A stretch of 39,201 nucleotides of DNA from Chloroflexota bacterium. GTDB taxonomy: Bacteria > Chloroflexota > Anaerolineae > UBA4142 > SHND01. Made by a program: the position numbers and the translations under genes. Positions 16,907 through 24,040 of the stretch are shown piece after piece (position 1 is the stretch's first letter; every line of letters starts with the position of its first letter). The DNA is taken from assembly GCA_029778615.1 (NCBI GenBank), contig JAKOPZ010000066.1, positions 1-39,201 of the forward strand, given 5' to 3'. The notes beneath the pieces were generated by a model that saw only the letters and a list, made by a program, of their open reading frames with translations, made no database searches and was not told where the DNA came from.

Positions 16907-18442
16907 TCAACTCGATTCAAGCACTTCCAATTCCGGGTCGCGTTCGCGAAATTCGCGCCGCTGCCGCGCGGCGGGAATCAGTCCGGCGGGGCGCACCAAC
17001 ATCATTACCACCAACAATGCCGCGTATGCCAACAAACGATAATCCGCAATCGGACGTAAAACTTCGGGCAGTCCAATCAATACAATGGAACCAATGATGA
17101 CACCGGGAATGGAACCCAAGCCGCCAATGATAATGAGCGCGAGCGCGTTAATCGAAACGAGCAGCGTAAAATCATCGGGGAAAATATGCTGCTGTCGGGA
17201 CGCGTAAATCGCGCCGCCGAGTCCCGCAAAAAACGCGCCGGAGCCGAACGCCAACAATTTGATGCGCGTGGTATCCACACCCATCGCTTCCGCCGCGTCT
17301 TCGTCTTCGCGCATCGCCGTCCACGAGCGTCCCAAGCGCGAATTGTTCAAACGCAGCGCGATGAATGCGACGACAATGCACGTAAAAAAAATCAAATACC
17401 AAAACGGCGTAGACGAATTGAACGCGACGGTATAGTTGACGAACGGAATGGTGAACGTCGGCGGCGCCACATTCAAAATGCCTTGCGGTCCCCCGGTCAG
17501 CGGATTGAATTTGTAAATGATGCGAATAATTTCGCCAAAGCCGAGTGTCACAATCGCCAAGTAATCGCCGCGCAGACGGAGGACCGGAATGCCGAGCAGC
17601 GTGCCCGCAATCGCGGCTGCGACCATTGCCACCGGCAGCGCGAGCCAAAAGCCCCATTGAAACGGATACGCGGGCGAAGTGAGGACCGCGATGGTGTAGG
17701 CGCCAATCGCGTAAAATCCGACATATCCCAAATCGAGCAGCCCCGCAAAACCAATCACAATATTCAAACCCAAACCCAAGAGCACAAAGAGACCAATCGA
17801 GCCAAGCACCTGATTCCAGTACACGCCGATGAACTGCGGCGCGATGACGAGAAAAAGCGCGGCGAGCGCGAGCAAAATCGTTTGAACCCGATTCGCCGTG
17901 AGACCGCTGCGTTGCGTGCTTGCCGCGAGCGATTGGGCAACGGCGAGCGCGCGCCATCCGCGCAAGAGCGCCGCGCCGAGCGCGCCAAATGCGGCGAACA
18001 CAACAATCCACAGCGCGCCGCCGAGCAGCGCGGGTTGTTCGAACAAAAGTGCCGCGACAGTTTCCGCTTTAACTTTTTCAAACACAAACGACACGTCGAG
18101 TTTGTTGGCGTACAACGCGCTCGCGAAAATCAAAGCGATGGCGACCATCGCGCCCGCAATCGCGTTGGCAATCACCGCGCTGCTGATTTGTGCGGCGAAC
18201 GTTTGCGCGCGGCGCGCCGCAAGCATTCCCGCAATCAACGCGGCGAAAACGGTGAACACGCGACTGAATTGTGGATTCGTCGCGGTGGGCAGCTGCGCGG
18301 CGATTTCGCTCGCCGTCGCGCCTTGAATCGTCAACCATACTCCGCTCAACGTCAACGCTTCGAATGTGGTATAGATGCCGATGAGAATGAAAAAGAGGAG
18401 CAGCGTTCCCGTTACGAGACCGCTTCGGATGGCGGGTGTCAT
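16907..18442 (-). CDS. LivM-type amino acid ABC permease with long N-terminal extension
   Basis: 511 residues. The C-terminal part from about 190 is a full LivM-family permease (GLNIVIGFAGLLDLGYVGFYAI region; EAA-like SWTAMREDEDAAEAMGV, almost the same as in the livM at 6037). The first ~185 residues are extra: hydrophobic segments at about 8-38, 65-78, 85-112 and 138-165 separated by polar loops. That is roughly 100-190 residues more than usual LivM proteins. The ATG overlaps the upstream permease stop (ATGA). It forms the channel with that LivH-type partner and probably uses LivG/LivF further along the cluster. The function of the extension is unknown. Confidence 0.9.
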   Translation of the reverse strand: MTPAIRSGLVTGTLLLFFILIGIYTTFEALTLSGVWLTIQGATASEIAAQLPTATNPQFSRVFTVFAALIAGMLAARRAQTFAAQISSAVIANAIAGAMVAIALIFASALYANKLDVSFVFEKVKAETVAALLFEQPALLGGALWIVVFAAFGALGAALLRGWRALAVAQSLAASTQRSGLTANRVQTILLALAALFLVIAPQFIGVYWNQVLGSIGLFVLLGLGLNIVIGFAGLLDLGYVGFYAIGAYTIAVLTSPAYPFQWGFWLALPVAMVAAAIAGTLLGIPVLRLRGDYLAIVTLGFGEIIRIIYKFNPLTGGPQGILNVAPPTFTIPFVNYTVAFNSSTPFWYLIFFTCIVVAFIALRLNNSRLGRSWTAMREDEDAAEAMGVDTTRIKLLAFGSGAFFAGLGGAIYASRQQHIFPDDFTLLVSINALALIIIGGLGSIPGVIIGSIVLIGLPEVLRPIADYRLLAYAALLVVMMLVRPAGLIPAARQRREFRERDPELEVLESS

Positions 18443-19542
18443 GCTTTTTCGGTCCCCAACTGTGAACTCAAAATTCCCTGTGGACGGAAAATCAAAACGA
18501 GCACGAGGAGTGTAAACGCAATCACATCTTTGTATTGTGATGGAATATCGAGCAGAGACGGACCCAATGCTTCGGCGAGTCCGAGAATAAATCCGCCGAG
18601 CATCGCGCCGGGAATATTTCCAACGCCGCCGAGAACGGCAGCGGTGAATGCTTTGATACCGGGGAAAAAGCCCATCGTGGAATTGATTTGGCTGTTGTGA
18701 AAACCGAGCATCACGCCCGCCGCGCCTGCGAGCACCGAGCCAATCGCAAAGGTGATGACGATGATGCGGTCAACGCTGACGCCCATCAATGCGGCGGCTT
18801 CTTTGTTTGTGGCGACAGCGCGCATTGCCTGTCCCGTGCGCGTTTTTTGCACGAGCCAGTACAGCGCGCCCATCAAAACAATCGAAGCGAGAATAACAAA
18901 CGCGCCTGTTTTAGGCATGGGGATGCCGCCGGGAAAAATAATCGCGCCCGCTAAAAATTCGGGCTTGGTATAAACGCGAATCGGCGCGCCAAAAATCAAA
19001 CGCGCGGCTTCTTCCAAAAACACCGACGCGCCAATCGCAGTGATGAGGGGAACGAGGCGCGGCGCCGCGCGCAGCGGACGATACGCGACGCGTTCCAATA
19101 CGACGCCCGTAATCATCGAAACGAGCATGCCGACGGCAAGCACGAGCGCGAGCGTGAGGTATTGATTTGTTTTGGCAAAACCTGTGGCATCCAAACCGGC
19201 AAGCACAAAAAAGCCCGCGTACGCGCCGACCATCATCACATCGCCGTGCGCGAAATTAATCATGAACAGAATGCCGTATACGAGCGTATAGCCGAGCGCA
19301 ATGAGCGCATACACGCCGCCCAGCGTCAAGCCGTTGCCAATTTGCAGTCCCCAATAGTTCAACGGGAGGAGTTTGTTTGCTTGCCACAAATTGTATTGGA
19401 CGAGCAAGACGCGCACCAAAAGCGCGAAAATAAATATCAAAGCAACAACGGCGATCCAATTTACGCGGGTGTACCAAGGGCGCAAACGGAGAGAGGAAAG
19501 AGCAAGGGGAGAATTCGATTCGCTTTGGGTTACCGATGCCAC
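18439..19542 (-). CDS. LivH-type amino acid ABC permease
   Basis: A LivH-family permease of 367 residues from the GTG at 19542. Core motifs: GLTLGGVYALIALGYTLVYG, then INFAHGDVMMVGAYAG, and the loop GQAMRAVATNKEAAALMGV. The frame continues to an ATG at 19725, but a consensus promoter (19607-19635) lies inside that stretch, so a start there could not be transcribed from it. GGAG sits 5 nt before the GTG. Before the core there is an extra N-terminal segment with one hydrophobic helix (about 33-50). It is the first gene of the hybrid amino acid transporter cluster and is coupled to the LivM-type gene by ATGA. Confidence 0.9.
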   Translation of the reverse strand: MASVTQSESNSPLALSSLRLRPWYTRVNWIAVVALIFIFALLVRVLLVQYNLWQANKLLPLNYWGLQIGNGLTLGGVYALIALGYTLVYGILFMINFAHGDVMMVGAYAGFFVLAGLDATGFAKTNQYLTLALVLAVGMLVSMITGVVLERVAYRPLRAAPRLVPLITAIGASVFLEEAARLIFGAPIRVYTKPEFLAGAIIFPGGIPMPKTGAFVILASIVLMGALYWLVQKTRTGQAMRAVATNKEAAALMGVSVDRIIVITFAIGSVLAGAAGVMLGFHNSQINSTMGFFPGIKAFTAAVLGGVGNIPGAMLGGFILGLAEALGPSLLDIPSQYKDVIAFTLLVLVLIFRPQGILSSQLGTEKA

Positions 19543-19606
19543 AACAGCTCCTGACCGGCGGGATGTTTTCGGTTGCGCGCGGCGCAATGGACGCGCGAAT
19601 GCGCGG

Positions 19607-19635
19607 AGTGTACCAAAAAAGCGGAGTGCTGTCAA
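19607..19635 (-). promoter_or_regulatory. Promoter of the hybrid amino acid transporter operon
   Basis: Minus-strand -35 TTGACA (19630-19635), a 17-bp spacer and -10 TACACT (19607-19612), predicting a start near 19600 and a leader of about 58 nt to the GTG. It also settles the start choice for the livH-type gene. Confidence 0.75.
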
Positions 19636-19669
19636 AGGGTTTTTTTGAAAATGTTTGCCAGAGGAAAAA

Positions 19670-20260
19670 TCATGTTTCGAGAGCGTCCGCTTCGCCGAGG
19701 AGCGCCGCGCGCATACGCTGTGCAAGATACGCGCCGTCGCGCGGCGGCAGGACGCGCGGCAATTCTTGCGCGGAAATGTTCACTACGGCAAAGAGGGTAT
19801 CGTCGAGCGCATGAATGTCGCGGCGGAGGTCTGCCAAATCGTTCGCGTCGAAAATGCTGCGCGCGTGGACGATGCCGCAGCCGCGTGCCACTGCCACGAG
19901 GTCGGTACCGAACGCGGTGTGTGTGCGCTGGTGTCCTGTTTCGCCAAACTGTTGATTGTCCATGACGACGAGACGTAAATTGCGCGGACGCTGCACGGCG
20001 ATAGTCGCCAAACTTCCGATGCCCATCAACATTTCGCCGTCGCCCGTGATGACTAACACGCGACGTTGGGGCTGCGCGAGCGCGATTCCCAACCCCACCA
20101 TTGCCGCGCCGCCCATCGCACCCCACATTGGAAAATCGAGATTCTCATTTCCGATAGAGGCAAGGTCATACGCGGGGGAGCCCAAACCTGCGACGACAAT
20201 CAAGTCATTTCGTTCGCGCAAAATTTCTGCGAGCGCGGCGCGGCGCGATAGCCCATTCAT
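19670..20260 (-). CDS. TPP-dependent decarboxylase, TPP-binding subunit (ComE/sulfopyruvate decarboxylase beta-like)
   Basis: 196 residues forming a lone C-terminal TPP-binding domain. The TPP/Mg motif starts at GDGEMLMGIGSL and ends at VVMDNQQFGETG, and the early G-L-G-S and MWGAMGGAAMVGLGIALA segments match the beta subunit of sulfopyruvate decarboxylase or the C-terminal half of phosphonopyruvate decarboxylase. Such enzymes decarboxylate a 3-carbon sulfonate or phosphonate keto acid to an aldehyde. The ATG overlaps the alpha-subunit stop (ATGA). No coenzyme M or phosphonate genes are nearby, so the true substrate is open; another 2-keto acid is possible. Confidence 0.85.
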   Translation of the reverse strand: MNGLSRRAALAEILRERNDLIVVAGLGSPAYDLASIGNENLDFPMWGAMGGAAMVGLGIALAQPQRRVLVITGDGEMLMGIGSLATIAVQRPRNLRLVVMDNQQFGETGHQRTHTAFGTDLVAVARGCGIVHARSIFDANDLADLRRDIHALDDTLFAVVNISAQELPRVLPPRDGAYLAQRMRAALLGEADALET

Positions 20261-20796
20261 TGGTCGCCTCGAACAAAATTTTTCGCGCCAATCAATTTTT
20301 GCGCGAGGAGCACCGCGACGCGCTGGCGCGACGCAAACGCGAATTCAATCGCCGCGTCAACCGTCGGCACAACGTCCTGCGGCGTTTGCACGCGATAGGT
20401 TATGACACCGCTCGCTTCCAAAACAACTTGCGTGCCGGAACCCATTGGCACTTGCCAGGGATTGAATTCGCCCCATTCACCGCGCATGGTCACGAGCAGC
20501 AGCAGCGGCATGTTGCACACGCGCGGCAAAGAAAGCATGTTGACGCAATTGCCGACTCCGCTCGACTGCATGAGTACTGCCGCGCGTGTGCCGCCGAGAA
20601 ACGCGCCCGCTGCAAGGGCGATGCCTTCTTGTTCGGTCGTCAGCGTAACGGTGTGAATTGCCGCGTCGCGTTCGCACAATTCGAGCAAACGTTTCATGCC
20701 GCCATCGGGAACGAATGAAACAATGTTGATGCGATGCGCGCGAAACAATGCATGCACGCCGTCTGACCAATGCGTGTTGGGGAGGGAATCACTCAT
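20257..20796 (-). CDS. TPP-dependent decarboxylase, pyrimidine-binding subunit (ComD/sulfopyruvate decarboxylase alpha-like)
   Basis: 179 residues from the ATG at 20796, matching the N-terminal (PYR) domain of TPP enzymes of the sulfopyruvate decarboxylase alpha type. The conserved glutamate that activates TPP is in TTEQEGIALAAGA, and the domain core reads AAVLMQSSGVGNCVNMLSL. The last third covers VTMRGEWGEFNPWQ and QTPQDVVPTVDAAIEFA, also typical. A frame start at 20826 (TTG) would sit in the tRNA terminator, so I use the ATG. It is split from the TPP-binding subunit downstream, which is coupled by ATGA. No clear promoter is visible; read-through from the tRNA gene is possible. Confidence 0.84.
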   Translation of the reverse strand: MSDSLPNTHWSDGVHALFRAHRINIVSFVPDGGMKRLLELCERDAAIHTVTLTTEQEGIALAAGAFLGGTRAAVLMQSSGVGNCVNMLSLPRVCNMPLLLLVTMRGEWGEFNPWQVPMGSGTQVVLEASGVITYRVQTPQDVVPTVDAAIEFAFASRQRVAVLLAQKLIGAKNFVRGDQ

Positions 20797-20811
20797 CTTT
20801 ACACGATAATG

Positions 20812-20835
20812 AAAAACCAGCCGCAAGGGGCTGGT
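20812..20835 (-). terminator. Terminator after tRNA-Gly
   Basis: Stem ACCAGCC (20816-20822) with GGCTGGT (20829-20835), a 6-nt loop, and on the minus strand a TTTTTC tail. It lies 4 bp past the 3' end of the tRNA gene. Confidence 0.75.
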
Positions 20836-20839
20836 CTTG

Positions 20840-20911
20840 AGCGGGAGACGGGATTTGAACCCGCGGTCCTTTGCTTGGGAAGCAAATGCTTTACCACTAA
20901 GCTACTCCCGC
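20840..20911 (-). tRNA. tRNA-Gly (anticodon CCC)
   Basis: A 72-nt cloverleaf on the minus strand. The acceptor stem is GCGGGAG/CTCCCGC, the D-arm holds GTAGCTTAGTGGTAAAGC, the anticodon stem is TTTGC/GCAAA with loop TTCCCAA (anticodon CCC), and the T-arm contains GGTTCAAATCC. No CCA is encoded. A consensus promoter precedes it and a terminator follows it. Confidence 0.95.
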
Positions 20912-20920
20912 AGTGCATTG

Positions 20921-20948
20921 ATTATAGCGCGTGCCCGACCCTTGTCAA
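20921..20948 (-). promoter_or_regulatory. Promoter of tRNA-Gly
   Basis: Minus-strand -35 TTGACA (20943-20948), a 16-bp spacer and -10 TATAAT (20921-20926), with both boxes at consensus. Its -35 lies on top of the -35 of the divergent promoter for the hydrolase gene. Confidence 0.85.
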
Positions 20949-20971
20949 GCAGCTTTTCAATTTGCTATAAT
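20942..20971 (+). promoter_or_regulatory. Divergent promoter of the metallo-hydrolase gene
   Basis: Plus-strand -35 TTGTCA (20942-20947), an 18-bp spacer and -10 TATAAT (20966-20971), giving a start near 20978 and a leader under 30 nt. The -35 overlaps the tRNA -35 on the other strand, so only one polymerase can bind at a time. Confidence 0.7.
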
Positions 20972-21005
20972 GAGTGCATGTTCAGAATCACGCGGAGGTG
21001 AGGAT

Positions 21006-21629
21006 ATGGAACCGAAAATTGAATGGCTCGGCCATGATAGTTTTCGCTTGACGGGCGAGAAAAAAATTTATATTGACCCCTGGAAAATTTCGACCGCCCC
21101 GCACGATGCCGATATTGTGCTGATTACGCATGACCATTTTGACCATTTCGTTGTCGAAGATGTTGACAAAGTTCGCAACGAAAAAACGATTGTGGTGGGA
21201 CCCGAAATGCTGCGCGGCAAAATTACCGGCAATCTACAATTCGTCGCGCGCGGCGACAAAATCACAGTGCTGGGTGTGCCGATTGAGGTGACGTATGCAT
21301 ACAATGTGCATCCAAGCCGTCAAGATTTTCATCCAAAGCGTTACGGCGGAGTGGGCTATATCGTCACGTTGAACGGACAGCGGATTTATCATACCGGCGA
21401 TACCGACGCGATTCCCGAAATGCAAGGGCTTGAATGCGATGTGATGCTCGTCCCGGTAAGCGGGACGTATGTTTGCACTGCGGACGAAGCGGCGGAGGTC
21501 GTTGAAATCGTCAAACCGAAAAAGGTCATCCCCATGCATTGGAATACGATTGTCGGTTCGTGGGAAGATGCGAACGCGTTCAAGAACAATGTAAAGGTGC
21601 CGGTCGAAATTCTCGGCAAAACTTCATGA
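21006..21629 (+). CDS. UPF0173-like metal-dependent hydrolase (metallo-beta-lactamase fold)
   Basis: 207 residues. The metal-binding motif is H42-x-H44-x-D46-H47 (THDHFDHF), followed by the later ligands in YHTGDTDAIPEM and the C-terminal VIPMHWNTI. The N-terminus (IEWLGHDSFRLTGEKKIYIDPW) is typical of the UPF0173/UlaG-related branch of the beta-lactamase superfamily, whose substrates are mostly unknown. The ATG at 21006 has GGAGGTGAGG just upstream; the longer frame from 20931 would begin in the promoter and is rejected. It is a single-gene transcript with its own promoter and a downstream bidirectional terminator. Confidence 0.92.
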   Translation: MEPKIEWLGHDSFRLTGEKKIYIDPWKISTAPHDADIVLITHDHFDHFVVEDVDKVRNEKTIVVGPEMLRGKITGNLQFVARGDKITVLGVPIEVTYAYNVHPSRQDFHPKRYGGVGYIVTLNGQRIYHTGDTDAIPEMQGLECDVMLVPVSGTYVCTADEAAEVVEIVKPKKVIPMHWNTIVGSWEDANAFKNNVKVPVEILGKTS

Positions 21630-21652
21630 TAACTGACGCTGCGCACTGGTGA

Positions 21653-21671
21653 GACAAATTTCAAATTTGTC
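21653..21671. repeat. 19-bp palindrome GACAAATTT-C-AAATTTGTC
   Basis: A perfect inverted repeat around one central base, 24 bp after the hydrolase stop. The same 19-mer with T at the centre occurs at 28162-28180. Confidence 0.7.
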
Positions 21672-21720
21672 CTACGTTTGCAGACGAAATTTTCGGCATT
21701 GTGCGTAACGTGAGGGATTA

Positions 21721-21755
21721 AAAAAATCCAACACACAGGTGTTGGATTTTTTTTT
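21721..21755. terminator. Bidirectional terminator between the hydrolase gene and lgt
   Basis: Stem AATCCAACAC (21725-21734) with GTGTTGGATT (21739-21748), a 4-nt loop, A6 on the left and T9 on the right. It serves the plus-strand hydrolase gene and the minus-strand lgt, which converge here. Confidence 0.88.
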
Positions 21756-21759
21756 GGCG

Positions 21760-22692
21760 TTACGAATTCACTTCGGAACCGGAGGCGGGCTTGTTTGTCG
21801 TCGGTGTTGGAGTCGGGCGGCGCGTGGGTGTTTTGCCGCGCGGTGCGCTTTGCGCGCCTGTGTGCCGATACAAGAACCAAATGCTGCAAATGACGAACGC
21901 GGTAATGGAAATGATTTGCGCGACCGGAACGCCTGCGAACGTCCACGCGTCGGGGCGTTGCATTTCGGTAAAGAAACGTACGAGTGGATAAAAGATGCCG
22001 TAAAGCAAAACCATGTCGCCCGGTTTCAACGTCTTGTCCCACCGCCGCGCGATATAGAGCATGAGTCCTGTGACAATAAACATTCCAAGTGATTCATACA
22101 AAAAGGTCGGATGAAAGCGCGCCGTTTCCGGCAGCTGCGCGAATTGCGGCAAGCGATGTGCCGAGTCAATCGGAATGCCCCACGGTAAATCGGTTGGATA
22201 GCCGTACAATTCTTGATTGAAAAAATTACCCCAACGTCCAATGGCTTGTCCGAGCGGCAGCGCGGTCATGCCAATATCGGCGAGCGTCCAAAATTTTACC
22301 TTGGCAAAACGCGCATACACCCAAATGCCGAGTGCGCCCCCAACGGCGGCGCCAAAAATTCCCAGTCCCCCACTGCGCGGATTCAACACGTTGACGAGGT
22401 TGGTCAGAAAATCTTTGGAGAAATAGCCGAGCGGGTCGCCCTGTGCCCAATCGGAGAGGACATGATACAAACGGGCGCCGACGACGCCGAACAAAAGCGC
22501 AAACAACAAGGCATTCCAAATGTGGTCGGGGTCAATGCCTTTGCGCTTGGCTTCGGCAGAGGCGAGAAATGCGCCGGCAATTGCGCCGATGACAATGATG
22601 ATGCCGTACCAATAAATGGGCAGAGATGTTTGCCCAAAAAGCGAAAAGGGAAGGGGAATGGTAAAAGCGACCGGGTTTGGCGTAAAATTCAT
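21760..22692 (-). CDS. lgt: Prolipoprotein diacylglyceryl transferase
   Basis: 310 residues from the ATG at 22692. This is the integral membrane enzyme that moves diacylglycerol from phosphatidylglycerol onto the lipobox cysteine of prelipoproteins. The signature GRWGNFFNQELYG (Arg153) is intact, as are the N-terminal IYWYGIIIVIGAIAGA helix and the later LYESLGMF segment. The last ~35 residues after the final helix are Pro/Thr-rich and variable. I prefer 22692 over 22728 because GAGGA lies right before it. The window encodes several lipoproteins that would be its substrates. A TATAAT box lies about 63 bp upstream. Confidence 0.95.
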   Translation of the reverse strand: MNFTPNPVAFTIPLPFSLFGQTSLPIYWYGIIIVIGAIAGAFLASAEAKRKGIDPDHIWNALLFALLFGVVGARLYHVLSDWAQGDPLGYFSKDFLTNLVNVLNPRSGGLGIFGAAVGGALGIWVYARFAKVKFWTLADIGMTALPLGQAIGRWGNFFNQELYGYPTDLPWGIPIDSAHRLPQFAQLPETARFHPTFLYESLGMFIVTGLMLYIARRWDKTLKPGDMVLLYGIFYPLVRFFTEMQRPDAWTFAGVPVAQIISITAFVICSIWFLYRHTGAQSAPRGKTPTRRPTPTPTTNKPASGSEVNS

Positions 22693-22754
22693 AACATCCT
22701 CATTCCAGATTGCGTTGGCGCGAGCCACGCGGATTAAAGAAATTTGCGGCGCAA

Positions 22755-22760
22755 ATTATA
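22755..22760 (-). promoter_or_regulatory. Likely -10 box for lgt
   Basis: TATAAT on the minus strand, 63 bp before the lgt ATG. No good -35 stands 16-18 bp upstream, so it is only a candidate. Confidence 0.4.
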
Positions 22761-22808
22761 GCACAGCTAAAGCCGCACTCGAAAAAAGTTGCGCTTGTGT
22801 TGACGCAT

Positions 22809-23174
22809 TCACAATACCACGCGCGTCGGCGTGATTTCGATAACCGCGTTGTACGTTGCGTCACCGCGAATATTCCAATCAAATTTTTCCTGAAACGCTT
22901 GGACCACGCGCTCGGGAGTTTCATCCAAAAGGTGTGCGGTGGCTTGAATCACAAGCGGGTCATCGGCATCTTGAAGTGCCAAGACAACATGTGGTTGTTG
23001 CGCGAGATTTCGCGCTTTGACGGAATCTCGCGCCGTGCAGAGATACGCCTTGTCATCGAGCCACACGTACCAAATGGGCACAAGATGCGGAGTGCCGTTG
23101 GGGCGTACGGTGGCGAGCCAAAGAGTGCGCTCGCGCTGCAAACGTAGTTGGTCTTGTGGGGAAAGCATGTTCAT
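22809..23174 (-). CDS. PPOX-fold (pyridoxamine 5'-phosphate oxidase-like) flavin/F420-type oxidoreductase
   Basis: 121 residues with the split-barrel PPOX core: LATVRPNGTPHLVPIWYVW (19-37), then LCTARDSVKARNLAQQPHVVL (45-65), and a C-terminal ITPTRVVL strand. Members bind FMN or F420; single-domain proteins of this length with RPNGTPHLVP are often put in the F420-dependent class, but the cofactor is not proved by the sequence. The gene starts at 23174, or two codons later at 23168. No clear ribosome-binding site is visible. It lies just after the HU-gene terminator, so its promoter is unclear. Confidence 0.85.
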   Translation of the reverse strand: MNMLSPQDQLRLQRERTLWLATVRPNGTPHLVPIWYVWLDDKAYLCTARDSVKARNLAQQPHVVLALQDADDPLVIQATAHLLDETPERVVQAFQEKFDWNIRGDATYNAVIEITPTRVVL

Positions 23175-23185
23175 TCTGCGGCAAC

Positions 23186-23217
23186 AAAAAAAGCGCGCGG
23201 TATTTTACCGCGCGCTT
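23186..23217 (-). terminator. Terminator of the HU-family gene
   Basis: Stem AAGCGCGCGGTA (23191-23202) with TACCGCGCGCTT (23206-23217), a 3-nt loop, and on the minus strand a run of seven T. It is one of the strongest terminators in the window. Confidence 0.92.
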
Positions 23218-23235
23218 GTTGCGAACCCAGCTCAC

Positions 23236-23568
23236 TTACATCGAATCGCCGCCCATACTGCTGCTGCCTCCGTCACCGGATTTGCCGCCGGTGATTGCAT
23301 CTTTGGCAGCTTTGGCAACCGTGAACTTTACTTTCTTTTTCGCGGGCACCATATACTTTTCACCCTTGCGCGGACCAAAGGGCATTGTAGCTTCGCGCGC
23401 GGCACTCTCTTTGAGAGAGAGTTTGCCGATGCCGGGAATCACGAAAGTATTTTTCGCTTCCGCATAGGCGAGTTCAGCAAGCGCTTCGAGAAAGGTGTCG
23501 CTTTGCTTTTTGGTGATACCGACTTTGTCGGCGAGGTATCGCGAGACTTCACTCTTGGTCATTGGCAT
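23236..23568 (-). CDS. HU/IHF-family DNA-binding protein
   Basis: 110 residues. It begins with MTKSEVSRYLADKVGITKKQ after the second Met, and contains FVIPGIGKLSLKESAAREA (41-59), followed by PAKKKVKFTVAKAAKDAI. This is the HU/IHF histone-like fold that bends DNA; the DNA-arm region PFGPRKGEKYMVP is a variant of the usual arm. The C-terminus is a glycine/serine-rich tail (GGKSGDGGSSSMGGDSM), not part of the fold. AGGAGG lies 10 nt before the first ATG. It is a monocistronic gene with a consensus promoter and a strong terminator. Confidence 0.92.
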   Translation of the reverse strand: MPMTKSEVSRYLADKVGITKKQSDTFLEALAELAYAEAKNTFVIPGIGKLSLKESAAREATMPFGPRKGEKYMVPAKKKVKFTVAKAAKDAITGGKSGDGGSSSMGGDSM

Positions 23569-23595
23569 TTTTCAAAATCCTCCTTGGCATATCTA

Positions 23596-23619
23596 GTGGG
23601 TCATTGACCAACGACCCAC
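23596..23619. promoter_or_regulatory. Inverted repeat in the HU-gene leader
   Basis: GTGGGTC (23596-23602) pairs with GACCCAC (23613-23619). An alternative overlapping pairing is GGTCATTGACC (23599-23609). It lies between the promoter and ribosome-binding site and could be an operator or an mRNA hairpin. Confidence 0.45.
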
Positions 23620-23640
23620 GCCCAGTCATTCTATGGCACT

Positions 23641-23670
23641 ATTATAGGGCGAAAAATGCCTATATGTCAA
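23641..23670 (-). promoter_or_regulatory. Promoter of the HU-family gene
   Basis: Minus-strand -35 TTGACA (23665-23670), an 18-bp spacer and -10 TATAAT (23641-23646), with both boxes at consensus. Confidence 0.82.
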
Positions 23671-23804
23671 GGCAATCGCAAAACCATACAAGGTGGTTCT
23701 ATGGAATTTCTAGTGAACGGATAATCGGTTTTTACATAAAGTTAAGCGCGAAAGAGAGGGCTGAGGCAATTGAATTTCCATGTGCAAAAAGTGTGCGGTG
23801 CCTC

Positions 23805-23846
23805 TTGACAAAGCAAAATTGCGCGCTTATAATGGGAGCGTTCCCA
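23805..23846 (+). promoter_or_regulatory. Promoter and first operator of the LacI-family gene
   Basis: -35 TTGACA (23805-23810), a 17-bp spacer and -10 TATAAT (23828-23833), full consensus. The operator-like palindrome TGGGAGCGTTCCCA (23833-23846) begins on the last base of the -10 box and covers the transcription start. A second, perfect copy lies at 24019-24032. Confidence 0.85.
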
Positions 23847-23910
23847 ATTCTTTCACGGCTTTCAACCTTTCCGTTCAAACTATGTGCGGTTCGTTCAATT
23901 CTTCTCTTTG

Positions 23911-23920
23911 AAAGCGCTTT
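23911..23920. promoter_or_regulatory. AAAGCGCTTT palindrome in the regulator leader
   Basis: A 10-bp perfect palindrome with the central CG typical of LacI-family operators. A related site (TTCAAGCGCTTTTA) lies upstream of the sugar transporter genes at 25327-25340. Confidence 0.45.
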
Positions 23921-24018
23921 TTTTCCCGAATTCAGCCTCCTAGACCCCACTATGTTTCCGCCATTCACTTTTCTTGATGGCGATTCGGCACACACAAAAA
24001 ATTTTTTGCCTCTAATTG

Positions 24019-24032
24019 TGGGAACGTTCCCA
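24019..24032. promoter_or_regulatory. Second operator before the LacI-family gene
   Basis: A perfect 14-bp palindrome TGGGAACGTTCCCA, 8 bp before the start codon at 24041. Together with the copy at 23833-23846 (186 bp apart) it could form a repression loop or a roadblock. Confidence 0.75.
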
Positions 24033-24040
24033 AAAATGCC

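Noticed and set aside
17186-18700. A 504-codon open frame on the plus strand
   Set aside because: It lies wholly opposite the two LivM/LivH-type permease genes, is rich in Arg/Glu from reversed codons, has no recognisable domain and no ribosome-binding site.
19543-19725. Longer N-terminus for the LivH-type permease
   Set aside because: A TTGACA-17-TACACT promoter lies in this stretch, the added residues are basic and unlike the family, and a GTG with GGAG stands at 19542.
20931-21005. Upstream start for the metallo-hydrolase
   Set aside because: It would include the promoter, whereas the ATG at 21006 has GGAGGTGAGG and matches the family start.
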